This document shows, piece after piece, positions 51,383-57,890 of a DNA stretch of 64,000 bases. Below the pieces are notes generated by a model. The model was given only the letters and a program-made list of their open reading frames with translations, did not search any database and was not told the DNA's origin. A program made the position numbers and the translations under genes. How positions within the stretch are numbered: the first letter of the stretch is position 1; each line of letters starts with the position of its first letter. Origin of the DNA: a virus. The stretch lies in the IMG/VR virus record IMGVR_UViG_3300025413_001393, positions 61,103-125,102 of that record, one strand, 5' to 3'.

Positions 51383-51390
51383 TATTTATA
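51383..51390 (-). promoter_or_regulatory. Late promoter box TATAAATA
   Basis: A perfect T4-type late box on the minus strand, with no ORF directly downstream. It could drive the ncRNA at 51149-51376. Confidence 0.6.
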
Positions 51391-51482
51391 CTATCATGTC
51401 TGTTATATATTAAGTCAACAACAATTTGCGAGAGTCGAAATATTCTTTGTTATTATTTCGACTTATCAACATAAGTAAATAT

Positions 51483-52019
51483 ATGAAAGAATTATACAAA
51501 ACTCAAATATTAAAACTTAGAAAGGAAGGAAAGACTTATACTGAAATAGTAAAAGAGGTTGGTTGTGCCTACTCCACTGTGAGCTACTATCTTTCTGGAA
51601 TTGTGAGAGAGAACGCTAAAAAACGTGCTATCAAAAATAAAAAACAAAACCCAGTGGATGATTTTACACTCATATTGCAACAAAAACTACACAATTATAA
51701 TTGTGATAATAAGAGCGGATCCGCAAAAAAATATTATCCAACACAAATAAGCATTAATGAGTTACGTAAAAAGTTAACGGCTTCTCCTATATGTTATTTG
51801 ACAGGAAAACGTCTCAATTTACTTAATAAATCAACGTGGTCTTTGGATCACAAAATTCCTAGATCTAAAGGAGGAAAAAACACTATTGAAAATATGGGAT
51901 TGGTGTGCTCAACAGCAAATCGCTGCAAACACGATTTATTGCTAAAAGATTTTTTAACTTTTTGTAAATGTATTTTAGAAAATTTTGGATACAAAGTAAC
52001 TGGACCAGAGGAGAGTTGA
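51483..52019 (+). CDS. HNH homing endonuclease adjoining tmRNA
   Basis: It starts at ATG 51483 (MKELYKTQILKLRKEG...), giving 178 residues. An N-terminal HTH (GKTYTEIVKEVGCAYSTVSYYL) is followed by the HNH motif SLDHKIPRSKGGKNTIENMGL and NRCK near the end. The 3' end of the gene, including its stop, lies inside the tmRNA 3' end (52001-52019), on the opposite strand. This makes it likely that the gene inserted beside an RNA gene and that its recognition site is the tmRNA end. Confidence 0.87.
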   Translation: MKELYKTQILKLRKEGKTYTEIVKEVGCAYSTVSYYLSGIVRENAKKRAIKNKKQNPVDDFTLILQQKLHNYNCDNKSGSAKKYYPTQISINELRKKLTASPICYLTGKRLNLLNKSTWSLDHKIPRSKGGKNTIENMGLVCSTANRCKHDLLLKDFLTFCKCILENFGYKVTGPEES

Positions 52020-52463
52020 ACTCCTGTCTTTAATAATATTATTATACAATCTTCACACGTTTTAGCATATTGTAACATTTCAAAATGCCATATGGCACCG
52101 CAGAGAGAGGTTGTTAATGGTTGCTAGCCTATGTTTTTTCTCTACCTGTAGTAAGAAACGGCTTTACTACGACCGCTTACTCTTTGTTTTCTAAGAATCG
52201 TAAGAACTTCTATAACCTATTATTATTTCCAAAAGCTTAATAGGATCTACTTCTGGTTCCTTAGGCTGCGATAGCGAGAGGAGCCATTTCATCGCAGAGA
52301 CAGAACTCTGTGATTGTATTGACTGCCTTCTTTACCTTAGCAAGGATTGCTTTGACGTTAGTCTTTGCGTTTATGTTTTGATTAGCTTTTAAGGTAGCCA
52401 ACTAATCAACTACCACGTGCATGTATAACTTTTATCAATTAAATCGAATACCGGTACTGGCCC
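52001..52463 (-). ncRNA. ssrA: tmRNA (ssrA)
   Basis: The RNA frees stalled ribosomes and tags nascent peptides. Its ends pair as acceptor GGGCCAG with CTGGTCC, followed by T-arm AGGAG/CTCCT around TTCAACT. PK1 is explicit: stem GGTAG/CTACC, whose loop TTGATTAG pairs with CTAATCAA downstream (8 bp). The resume GCA is 9 nt after PK1, in the context ATAAAC. CCA is not encoded. Length 463 nt, longer than E. coli (363) because of a 35-codon tag frame. It is preceded by the GATCTTTGAAAGTA element. Confidence 0.93.
52261..52368 (-). CDS. tmRNA proteolysis-tag reading frame
   Basis: This is the mRNA-like part of the tmRNA. Starting with GCA after ATAAAC, it encodes 35 residues beginning AKTNVKAILAKVKK and ending DEMAPLAIAA, then TAA. 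Tags of most bacteria are 8-15 residues. The LAIAA end resembles the ALAA degron of bacterial tags. The length and basic first half are unusual. The frame is not a free gene. Confidence 0.8.
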   Translation of the reverse strand, partial: AKTNVKAILAKVKKAVNTITEFCLCDEMAPLAIAA

Positions 52464-52472
52464 GTAAATTAC

Positions 52473-52485
52473 TTTCAAAGATCGA
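52473..52485 (-). promoter_or_regulatory. Promoter-like GATCTTTGA element of tmRNA
   Basis: TCGATCTTTGAAA lies upstream of the tmRNA 5' end, matching the elements at 50497 and 57225. Confidence 0.55.
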
Positions 52486-52516
52486 TGAGCTTGTTGCTCT
52501 TTTGTAATTATACAGT

Positions 52517-53200
52517 CTATAAAGTAAATTTCAATAATAAACTTTCGTATATATTATCAAAAGACTCTTTTTGCATAAGTTTTTTTTCGATTCGTTCTTT
52601 AGCTAAATTTAGCTCCTTTGTAAGAAAAGCTTCTAATTCGCTAGCAGAATGAAACTCATCAGTTCTCATTTGTATCGGTTCACCTCCAGCAGCTCTCCAA
52701 GCTTCGATGTAAGGAGGATAATCATCGATAAGAATATTTGGAACTCCGTTTGTTGTAGCGATGTTTGCTTTTACGCTTGTAAATATTCTTTGCTGTGGCT
52801 TGGGATTGAGATGTTTATCAATCCATTCATTTTTGCCTTGTTCACAACCTTGAGGATCTACACCTGCTGGACACGAACAGATATTATAAGGCCCAACGAT
52901 TTTTTGCACTGTTTGTACGATTGCTGTTGTAAGTTCACCATTCTTGCCAAAAGGAGGAAGATTTGCAAAAATAGCTCTCACACTATCTTCTTCTGTAATA
53001 CTCGGATCATATTTTTTAGCAAGTTGCGTATAAAATTCTTTTTTAGAAGCCCAGATCTTTCTTTTGTCTCTTTTTTGTTCTGCAGTTACTTGTTTGTAAT
53101 CTTCTACACCATAATAATAATGCGCAACAAAATCGAAGAGATTGGCTAACAAGCCATCCATGTCGAGATACACTGTTACGCCAAGTTCTTTAAAAGTCAT
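52517..53200 (-). CDS. 5'-nucleotidase (HAD, NT5C-like) with CTS-like C-terminus
   Basis: The 227-residue HAD enzyme has YLDMDGLLANLF (D-x-D nucleophile, about 11-22), the ANLPPFGK second motif region and ILIDDYPPYI (D-D, about 150) near the C-terminus. Deoxyribonucleotidase activity is likely. The last 17 residues (SFDNIYESLLLKFTL region) strikingly resemble the N-termini of CTS-type proteins such as the MKFDSLYESLLLELF start at 42152. A late box is at 53206-53212. Confidence 0.82.
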   Translation of the reverse strand: MTFKELGVTVYLDMDGLLANLFDFVAHYYYGVEDYKQVTAEQKRDKRKIWASKKEFYTQLAKKYDPSITEEDSVRAIFANLPPFGKNGELTTAIVQTVQKIVGPYNICSCPAGVDPQGCEQGKNEWIDKHLNPKPQQRIFTSVKANIATTNGVPNILIDDYPPYIEAWRAAGGEPIQMRTDEFHSASELEAFLTKELNLAKERIEKKLMQKESFDNIYESLLLKFTL

Positions 53201-53205
53201 TAAAC

Positions 53206-53212
53206 TATTTAT
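53206..53212 (-). promoter_or_regulatory. Late promoter box ATAAATA
   Basis: The box is 5 nt upstream of the ATG at 53200. Confidence 0.65.
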
Positions 53213-54306
53213 TCATAATTGCGTACAGCAATCACATACGGAAACCTAGGAAGCTTGTTATCAGGAGTAAGATTAAAATACTTTACGGTTGCTTCTTTAC
53301 CAATGTAGTCATTCTTGTTGTCCCAAATTTCTTTCAAATACGCTCTATCTCCTTTAATGTTTGAATTAAACTCAATGCCAAGCTCGTTCTTAAAAAGCAT
53401 TGCTCCAGCTACTCCAGTCTTATTTCCTTCTCCTTCGATAACATCAAGAATTGTATATTCACTATCTTGAAACTCTTTACGCTTAAGAAGACTCTTGGAT
53501 CTTTTGTTTTCGTAAAACCCATTGAGTCGTACCATCTGGCCTTCAAAGCCACGATCCATACAAGCACCGTAATGTTCATCGAGCTCTTCAACGTTCTTTA
53601 GCTTTCCAGTAGGGACCTTTCGGATCATCAAGCTAGTATCAATTATCTTTTCAATCGTGCTGATACGATCTTCAAAAAGAAGTTCAGGATTAACAATATC
53701 ATAGATCCAATACTGAATTGCACTAGCAGCTTCCTTGAGATCTTCATCTGTAGGTTTTGTCTTCTTTACAAGAGAACAGATCTTATTGAAGTCATTGTTG
53801 AGTTTATCGCAGTAGAGCTCTCCATCGAGAATCATATGCGGAGCTTGATTAAAGATGTATTGAAGCTCTTCTCGAATGTGAGGACAGCTGTTAATGATTT
53901 TGCCATTACGACTGTACATTCCATCCTTTGTTACAATACAGCGAATACCATCGAGTTTTGGCTGAGCGAAGACGGGGAACAAAATCTTACTAGCGTAGTC
54001 GTCATAGTTCTTTGCAAGCATTGGCTCAACAAACGTGAACGAATCGATATCGGATACGCTTGTAAAATACCCTGAATCTTTTTTCTTTTTCCAGATTGCT
54101 TCAGCTTCAAAACGAGCTTGTTCGAATTCATTACGAGCGTTGGCACGACCTTCATTAGTTGATTTAGCGTATGTCCAAATAGTAGTTTGTAACTTACCAT
54201 TCACTTGTCCAAACTCTGTGCGATATTTGTTGTCCTCTACTTGTATAGTCCATTGCTGAACCGCTCCTGTGTTTGTTCTTGCGTATAGAGTTGGGAGTTG
54301 TACCAT
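53209..54306 (-). CDS. ATP-dependent DNA ligase with WGR-like domain
   Basis: The 365-residue enzyme seals nicks. The N-terminal part (QQWTIQVEDNKYRTEFGQVNGK) is a WGR-like domain as found in some ligases and PARPs. The nucleotidyltransferase core has AQPKLDGIRCI (K-x-D-G-I-R, about 111), SRNGKI, LDGELYC, EGQMVRLNG (E-G-x-x) and LLKRKEFQDSEY (K-x-K). The C-terminus contains the OB-type segment. Its 3' end overlaps the start region of the neighbouring nucleotidase late box, so termination and late initiation overlap. Confidence 0.93.
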   Translation of the reverse strand: MVQLPTLYARTNTGAVQQWTIQVEDNKYRTEFGQVNGKLQTTIWTYAKSTNEGRANARNEFEQARFEAEAIWKKKKDSGYFTSVSDIDSFTFVEPMLAKNYDDYASKILFPVFAQPKLDGIRCIVTKDGMYSRNGKIINSCPHIREELQYIFNQAPHMILDGELYCDKLNNDFNKICSLVKKTKPTDEDLKEAASAIQYWIYDIVNPELLFEDRISTIEKIIDTSLMIRKVPTGKLKNVEELDEHYGACMDRGFEGQMVRLNGFYENKRSKSLLKRKEFQDSEYTILDVIEGEGNKTGVAGAMLFKNELGIEFNSNIKGDRAYLKEIWDNKNDYIGKEATVKYFNLTPDNKLPRFPYVIAVRNYE

Positions 54307-54349
54307 GTTTATATAATCTTAAAATTTAACTGGACAGTCAAGAAAAAAA

Positions 54350-54395
54350 TGGTACATCGGGCAGGGATCGAACCTGCGACCTATAACGTACAGTT
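54350..54395 (-). tRNA. tRNA 3' half (remnant)
   Basis: On the minus strand there is a complete T-arm (GCAGG TTCGATC CCTGC), an acceptor 3' strand (CCGATGT), discriminator A and CCA, preceded by GTTATAGGTC. No 5' partner (ACATCGG) is found upstream. The sequence continues into the HNH gene at 54428. This is probably a tRNA truncated by insertion, but it could be one exon of a larger arrangement. Confidence 0.6.
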
Positions 54396-54427
54396 GTTTA
54401 TGTGTTCGAATATAATAAATATATTAA

Positions 54428-54925
54428 ATGAATTGCGTAAATTGTCAACAGCATACAAATAATCCTAAATTTTGTTCTCGATCGTGTGCAGCTAGTTACA
54501 CAAATAGAATTTCTCCAAAAAGAAAATTAACGAAAAAGTGTACTCAGTGTGATAGTATTGTAAGAAATTACAGGTCGAGACTGTGCGAACTTCATTTTCA
54601 GCAAGAAAAAGAACTCAGTAATGAAGCATATAAGAATAGAACTATGGGCTACTATCGTTCAAAAGATTGTCTTAAAAAATTGCATAAATCTTCTATACAT
54701 GCTCACGTAAGAGGTTTGTGTAGATTGTGGCTAAAACATCTTACTACTAAACCTTGCAAATTGTGCGGATACGACAAACACGTTGAGTTGTGTCACATAA
54801 AACCTCTGTCCAGCTTTTCTGACGAATCCCTCATAAGTGAAGTTAATTCGGAAACAAATGTTGTTCAGTTGTGTCGAAATTGTCATTGGGAATTGGATCA
54901 CAACATGATTCAATTAAAAGAGTGA
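54428..54925 (+). CDS. HNH endonuclease between tRNA genes
   Basis: This 165-residue gene begins with a Cys-rich finger (CVNCQQH, CSRSC) and a second pair (CTQCDS). The HNH nuclease is CKLCGYDKHVELCHIKPLSSF ... VVQLCRNCHWELDH. It is on the plus strand, antisense to all tRNAs, with its stop overlapping the last base of the tRNA-Arg-like gene at 54923. An upstream TATTAAATG start follows an ATAAATA sequence at 54415-54421, consistent with late expression. Confidence 0.87.
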   Translation: MNCVNCQQHTNNPKFCSRSCAASYTNRISPKRKLTKKCTQCDSIVRNYRSRLCELHFQQEKELSNEAYKNRTMGYYRSKDCLKKLHKSSIHAHVRGLCRLWLKHLTTKPCKLCGYDKHVELCHIKPLSSFSDESLISEVNSETNVVQLCRNCHWELDHNMIQLKE

Positions 54926-55001
54926 GGACGGTTGGGATCGAACCAACATACTCCAGTTACACATTTAATGACCGCTTAGAAGGCGGGTGTGATACGTCCC
55001 C
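54923..55001 (-). tRNA. Degenerate tRNA-Arg(TCT)-like gene
   Basis: Acceptor GGGGACG/CGTCCTC (7 bp), T-arm GTTGG TTCGATC CCAAC and anticodon loop CTTCTAA on CCGC/GCGG are present, but the D-arm is missing (only about 7 nt between acceptor and anticodon stem), and the variable region is about 23 nt. The likely anticodon is TCT. The stop of the neighbouring HNH gene overlaps its end. Confidence 0.45.
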
Positions 55002-55041
55002 GTACTTTTAACACTATACTAAATTCAAAAATCTTTGCAAC

Positions 55042-55632
55042 TTAATTTTTAAATTCTTTGAGAAATATTTCCCATTCAGTAATGTTATGTTTATTACGAA
55101 TATAAAACGTAGAAGGTAGATCTCTTGGAATAGTTGGCTTTCTGATAAGTTTTAGACCAGCTTCCTCTGGAGTCCGAGGACCTTTTCTAGAATTTACTTC
55201 TTTGTGACAAACTACACAATTTGTCCAGTTTGTTTTTCCTCCTTTTGTCCGAGGAATAATATGATCAATATTTGCTTCGGATTTAGAAAGTTTCTTGTTA
55301 GTATATTGACAAGTGCCATTATCTCTTTCCCAAATATTTGCATGAGTAAATTTTGGTCTCTTCATTGGAACTTTATCATATTCACACAAGACGATTACTT
55401 TAGGAATTTTAATATCTCCACGAACTGTTTTAATGTAGCTAGCATTATTATCATGTGGCAGCTCAATCCAATCATTCCATTTGAGAGGAAGCATATAATC
55501 TTCTCCACGAATGTCTAAAGCTGTAGCAGTATTTTGATACATCATCACAAAAGCATCGGATGGTGATTTAGCATTAATTGCTTGCCAGTTTCTGTTCAAG
55601 ACTAATACAGTTTCTTGTTTGAGATGTGACAT
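55042..55632 (-). CDS. HNH endonuclease (McrA-like)
   Basis: The frame starts at ATG 55632 (MSHLKQETVLVLN...), 196 residues. The HNH core is IDHIIPRTKGGKTNWTNCVVCHKEVNSRKG (short form DHI-x9-N, about 120-150), with zinc candidates Cys. The N-terminal half is a beta-rich domain shared with small restriction-like HNH enzymes of bacteria and phages. Unlike the homing genes it lies on the minus strand with the tRNAs. Confidence 0.85.
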   Translation of the reverse strand: MSHLKQETVLVLNRNWQAINAKSPSDAFVMMYQNTATALDIRGEDYMLPLKWNDWIELPHDNNASYIKTVRGDIKIPKVIVLCEYDKVPMKRPKFTHANIWERDNGTCQYTNKKLSKSEANIDHIIPRTKGGKTNWTNCVVCHKEVNSRKGPRTPEEAGLKLIRKPTIPRDLPSTFYIRNKHNITEWEIFLKEFKN

Positions 55633-55651
55633 ATGTATACTTAGAATAAAA

Positions 55652-55726
55652 TGGTACACGAGGAGGGGATCGAACCCCCGACCAACGCAGTGTAAGTGCG
55701 CCGCTCTACCGCTGAGCTACCCGTGC
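55652..55726 (-). tRNA. tRNA-Val(TAC)
   Basis: Acceptor GCACGGG/CTCGTGT, anticodon loop CTTACAC, T-loop TTCGATC, encoded CCA. First of the 17-tRNA array, last in transcription order. Confidence 0.9.
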
Positions 55727-55776
55727 ATTAATATAAAAATAATAGCTGGTTAAAAACATTTTTCAACAACAAAAAG

Positions 55777-55850
55777 TGGAGGGGGTGAAGGGAATCGAAC
55801 CCTCTCATAAACCTTGGCAAGGTCTCAAGCTACCGTTACATCACACCCCC
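55777..55850 (-). tRNA. tRNA-Gly(GCC)
   Basis: Acceptor GGGGGTG/CACCCCC, anticodon loop TTGCCAA, T-loop TTCGATT, encoded CCA. Confidence 0.9.
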
Positions 55851-55855
55851 AAATA

Positions 55856-55937
55856 TGCTCATGGAGGGACTCGAACCCCCACTCCTTTCGAAATTAGATC
55901 CTAAGTCTAACGCGGCTGCCAATTACGCCACATGAGC
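55856..55937 (-). tRNA. tRNA-Leu(TAG)
   Basis: Acceptor GCTCATG/CATGAGC, anticodon loop CTTAGGA on TTAGA/TCTAA, long variable arm, no encoded CCA. Confidence 0.9.
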
Positions 55938-55944
55938 TAAAACA

Positions 55945-56017
55945 TGGAGGATATCGGACTCGAACCGATCACCTATAGCTTGCAAAGCTACCGCTCTACC
56001 AGATGAGCTAATCCCCC
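55945..56017 (-). tRNA. tRNA-Ala(TGC)
   Basis: Acceptor GGGGGAT/ATCCTCC, anticodon loop TTTGCAA, T-loop TTCGAGT, no encoded CCA. Confidence 0.9.
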
Positions 56018-56039
56018 CAATAATTAGGTTAATAAAATG

Positions 56040-56124
56040 AGCCTAGGATCGGAATCGAACCGATCAACGGGTATTACCCCTAAAGGTTTTGCAGACCTCC
56101 GCTTAGCCAATTAGCTTCCTAGGC
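56040..56124 (-). tRNA. tRNA-Cys(GCA) with long variable arm
   Basis: Acceptor GCCTAGG/CCTAGGC and discriminator T (U73 as expected for Cys), anticodon loop CTGCAAA. The variable region contains GGGT/ACCC hairpin (about 16-18 nt), making the molecule 85 nt. This is a class II shape not typical for tRNA-Cys. Confidence 0.8.
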
Positions 56125-56130
56125 ATTAAA

Positions 56131-56220
56131 TGGAAGAGGGAGTGGGATTCGAACCCACGAAGGCTTTTAAACCTTTCAAGTTTTCAAGACTAGCTCGTTA
56201 AACCGCTCCGACATCCCTCC
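56131..56220 (-). tRNA. tRNA-Ser(TGA)
   Basis: Acceptor GGAGGGA/TCCCTCT, anticodon loop CTTGAAA, long variable arm, encoded CCA. Discriminator T is unusual for Ser. Confidence 0.88.
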
Positions 56221-56233
56221 GTAAATTGTAAAA

Positions 56234-56320
56234 AGGAAGCTGAGGGATTCGAACCCTCGGAGGCGATAAAGCCTCGGCAGTTTAGTAAACTGCAGCCTTA
56301 AACCGCTCGGCCAAACTTCC
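56234..56320 (-). tRNA. tRNA-Ser(ACT)
   Basis: Acceptor GGAAGTT/AGCTTCC, loop TTACTAA on GCAGT/ACTGC, long variable arm. A34 would need editing or wobble; GCT is the expected anticodon. No encoded CCA. Confidence 0.8.
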
Positions 56321-56326
56321 GTAAAA

Positions 56327-56398
56327 TGGTGTCTCTTGAAGGTAACGCTCCTTCTCATCATCGTTCGTAGCGACGAGTCTAAATCTTTTAGAAGAGAC
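56327..56398 (-). tRNA. Atypical tRNA-Arg(ACG)
   Basis: Acceptor GTCTCTT/AAGAGAC and CCA are perfect, anticodon loop CTACGAA. The T-stem GAAGG/CCTTC carries loop AGCGTTA, not TTCRANY, and the D-arm is short (TAAA AGA TTTA) with no GG pair. Confidence 0.65.
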
Positions 56399-56408
56399 AA
56401 AAAAAAAA

Positions 56409-56483
56409 TGGTGCGGTATGAGAGAATCGAACTCTCGTCTCAGCTTTGGAAGAGCCACGTAATGGCCATTATACCAATACCGC
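56409..56483 (-). tRNA. tRNA-Gly(TCC)
   Basis: Acceptor GCGGTAT/ATACCGC, anticodon loop CTTCCAA, T-loop TTCGATT, CCA. Confidence 0.9.
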
Positions 56484-56487
56484 AAAA

Positions 56488-56562
56488 TGGTCAGGAGGCT
56501 GGGATTTGCACCCAAACCGATTCTTTCACAGAGAATAATGCTACTATTACACCACAACCTGA
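56488..56562 (-). tRNA. tRNA-His(GTG)
   Basis: Anticodon loop CTGTGAA on ATTCT/AGAAT, T-loop TGCAAAT, CCA. The acceptor has T at -1 opposite A73 and mismatches at 5-68 and 6-67, so aminoacylation may be weak. Confidence 0.75.
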
Positions 56563-56569
56563 TAAAAAA

Positions 56570-56646
56570 TGGCGGAACCGAAGGGACTTGAACCCTCGAC
56601 CCCCGCAGTGACAGTGCGGTGCTCTAACCAGCTGAGCTACGATTCC
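56570..56646 (-). tRNA. tRNA-Asp(GTC)
   Basis: Acceptor GGAATCG/CGGTTCC, anticodon loop CTGTCAC, discriminator G, CCA. Confidence 0.9.
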
Positions 56647-56652
56647 GTTTAA

Positions 56653-56725
56653 TAGGACTAGTAGGATTCGAACCTACGACAAACACGTTATCAACATGCC
56701 ACTCTACCAACTGAGTTATAGTCCT
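56653..56725 (-). tRNA. tRNA-Ile(GAT)
   Basis: Acceptor AGGACTA/TAGTCCT, anticodon loop TTGATAA, T-loop TTCGAAT, no encoded CCA. Confidence 0.88.
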
Positions 56726-56732
56726 GAAAAAA

Positions 56733-56805
56733 TGGCAGGAGAGGGAATCGAACCCTCAATCTTTGCGTTATGAGCGCAACGACTTAACCGTTTGTCCATC
56801 CTGCG
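56733..56805 (-). tRNA. tRNA-Met(CAT), initiator-like 1-72 mismatch
   Basis: Acceptor CGCAGGA/TCCTGCC leaves C1 opposite C72, an initiator-type mismatch. Anticodon loop CTCATAA on TTGCG/CGCAA; the three G-C pairs of initiators are not complete. May be initiator, elongator or Ile2. Confidence 0.8.
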
Positions 56806-56833
56806 TTAAAAATTAATAGCTCTAGTAGTCTAT

Positions 56834-56904
56834 TGGGTTATGGGAGAATTGAACTCCCCTCTAGCGGTTAAAAGCCGCTTGCTTCACCTCAAAGCTTATA
56901 ACCC
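56834..56904 (-). tRNA. tRNA-Lys(TTT)
   Basis: Acceptor GGGTTAT/ATAACCC, anticodon loop CTTTTAA on AGCGG/CCGCT, T-loop TTCAATT, no CCA. Confidence 0.88.
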
Positions 56905-56911
56905 TAGAATA

Positions 56912-56993
56912 TGGGCAGAGAAGGACTCGAACCTTCGAACTCCAAGGAGAGGAGATTTACAGTCTCCGGCAATTGCCGCTATGCGATCTACCC
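56912..56993 (-). tRNA. tRNA-Tyr(GTA)
   Basis: Acceptor GGGTAGA/TCTGCCC, anticodon loop CTGTAAA, long variable arm, no encoded CCA. Confidence 0.9.
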
Positions 56994-56997
56994 TAAA

Positions 56998-57072
56998 TGG
57001 CACGCCGGGTAGGAGTCGAACCTACGTAAGGCAGTTTTGGAGACTGCTGCACAGCCACTGTACCACCGACGT
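56998..57072 (-). tRNA. tRNA-Trp(CCA)
   Basis: Acceptor ACGTCGG/CCGGCGT, anticodon loop CTCCAAA on GCAGT/ACTGC, CCA. The second Trp tRNA; differs in most stems from the one at 49891. Confidence 0.9.
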
Positions 57073-57081
57073 ATAAAAAAA

Positions 57082-57155
57082 TGGAGCCCAGTAAGAGAAT
57101 CGAACTCTTGTTTGATGATTACAAATCAACCGTTTTACCATTAAACTAACCGGGC
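57082..57155 (-). tRNA. tRNA-Thr(TGT)
   Basis: Acceptor GCCCGGT/ACTGGGC, anticodon loop TTTGTAA, T-loop TTCGATT, CCA. First gene in transcription order of the array. Confidence 0.9.
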
Positions 57156-57312
57156 ATAATATTTGACAATTGTTTTGCGTACTGCGGTCGGTCAAATACA
57201 ACCGCAGTTACAACCAGCTAAAATTTTCAAAGATCAAACATTGACTCTTGGACAATGTCGTTAATATATTTAAGACTATAAAGGCACTTCGTCGACACGA
57301 CAACGATATATT
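57156..57312 (-). other. Leader region of tRNA array
   Basis: This gene-free 157-bp stretch holds the GATCTTTGAAA element at 57225-57238 (as at tmRNA and the ncRNA) and a stem ACTGCGG/CCGCAGT at about 57180-57210. It is the presumed promoter and leader for the array. Confidence 0.6.
57225..57238 (-). promoter_or_regulatory. Promoter-like GATCTTTGA element of tRNA array
   Basis: TTTGATCTTTGAAA on the minus strand, about 70 nt before the first tRNA. Confidence 0.55.
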
Positions 57313-57855
57313 TTAAGAATAAACTCTTTCGTGCAAAACACCAATATACGGAAGATCTCTATATTTGCCTTCGTAGTCCAATCCATATCCGACGACAAAC
57401 TTGTCAGGTATGTCCAAACAGACAAAATCAGCTTGAAAATTGTTTATTCTTTTGTCTGTCTGTTTGTCAAGAAGTACGCATGTAGCAACAGACAAAGCTT
57501 CAGAAGATTCAATAATCTCTTTGACTGTACTCAAAGTCAAGCCTGTGTCCAAAATATCATCAACAATTAAAACGTGTTTGTTCTTAAAAATTGAAGGATC
57601 AAAATGTTCATCGAGAGAAACTACTCCTGTTGATTGAGTTCCTTTGTAACTTTTTGCTCTAACAAACTCAACATAAACTCCATGTTGCAATGCTCTAACA
57701 AGATCAGCTACAAAAACAAAACTACCATCCAGTAATGCTAATATATGTAAATTTTGTTTATCGTTATATTCTTGATCAATACGAGCAGCCAATTCTTCAA
57801 TTTTAGCATTGATATCTTTTGAAATGCATAAAACTTCTTTGATGTCATTAAACAT
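57313..57855 (-). CDS. Hypoxanthine phosphoribosyltransferase-like
   Basis: The 180-residue type I phosphoribosyltransferase has the PRPP motif HVLIVDDILDTGLTL (about 95-109), a flexible loop with RAKSYKGTQSTG (about 66-77), and the C-terminal VGYGLDYEGKYRDLPYIG hood. It salvages hypoxanthine or guanine to a nucleotide. It lies directly upstream of the tRNA array on the same strand. In phages such enzymes may also handle modified bases. Confidence 0.92.
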   Translation of the reverse strand: MFNDIKEVLCISKDINAKIEELAARIDQEYNDKQNLHILALLDGSFVFVADLVRALQHGVYVEFVRAKSYKGTQSTGVVSLDEHFDPSIFKNKHVLIVDDILDTGLTLSTVKEIIESSEALSVATCVLLDKQTDKRINNFQADFVCLDIPDKFVVGYGLDYEGKYRDLPYIGVLHERVYS

Positions 57856-57890
57856 GGCTGTTAATCTTATTGAAACAATTTACAAATGTT

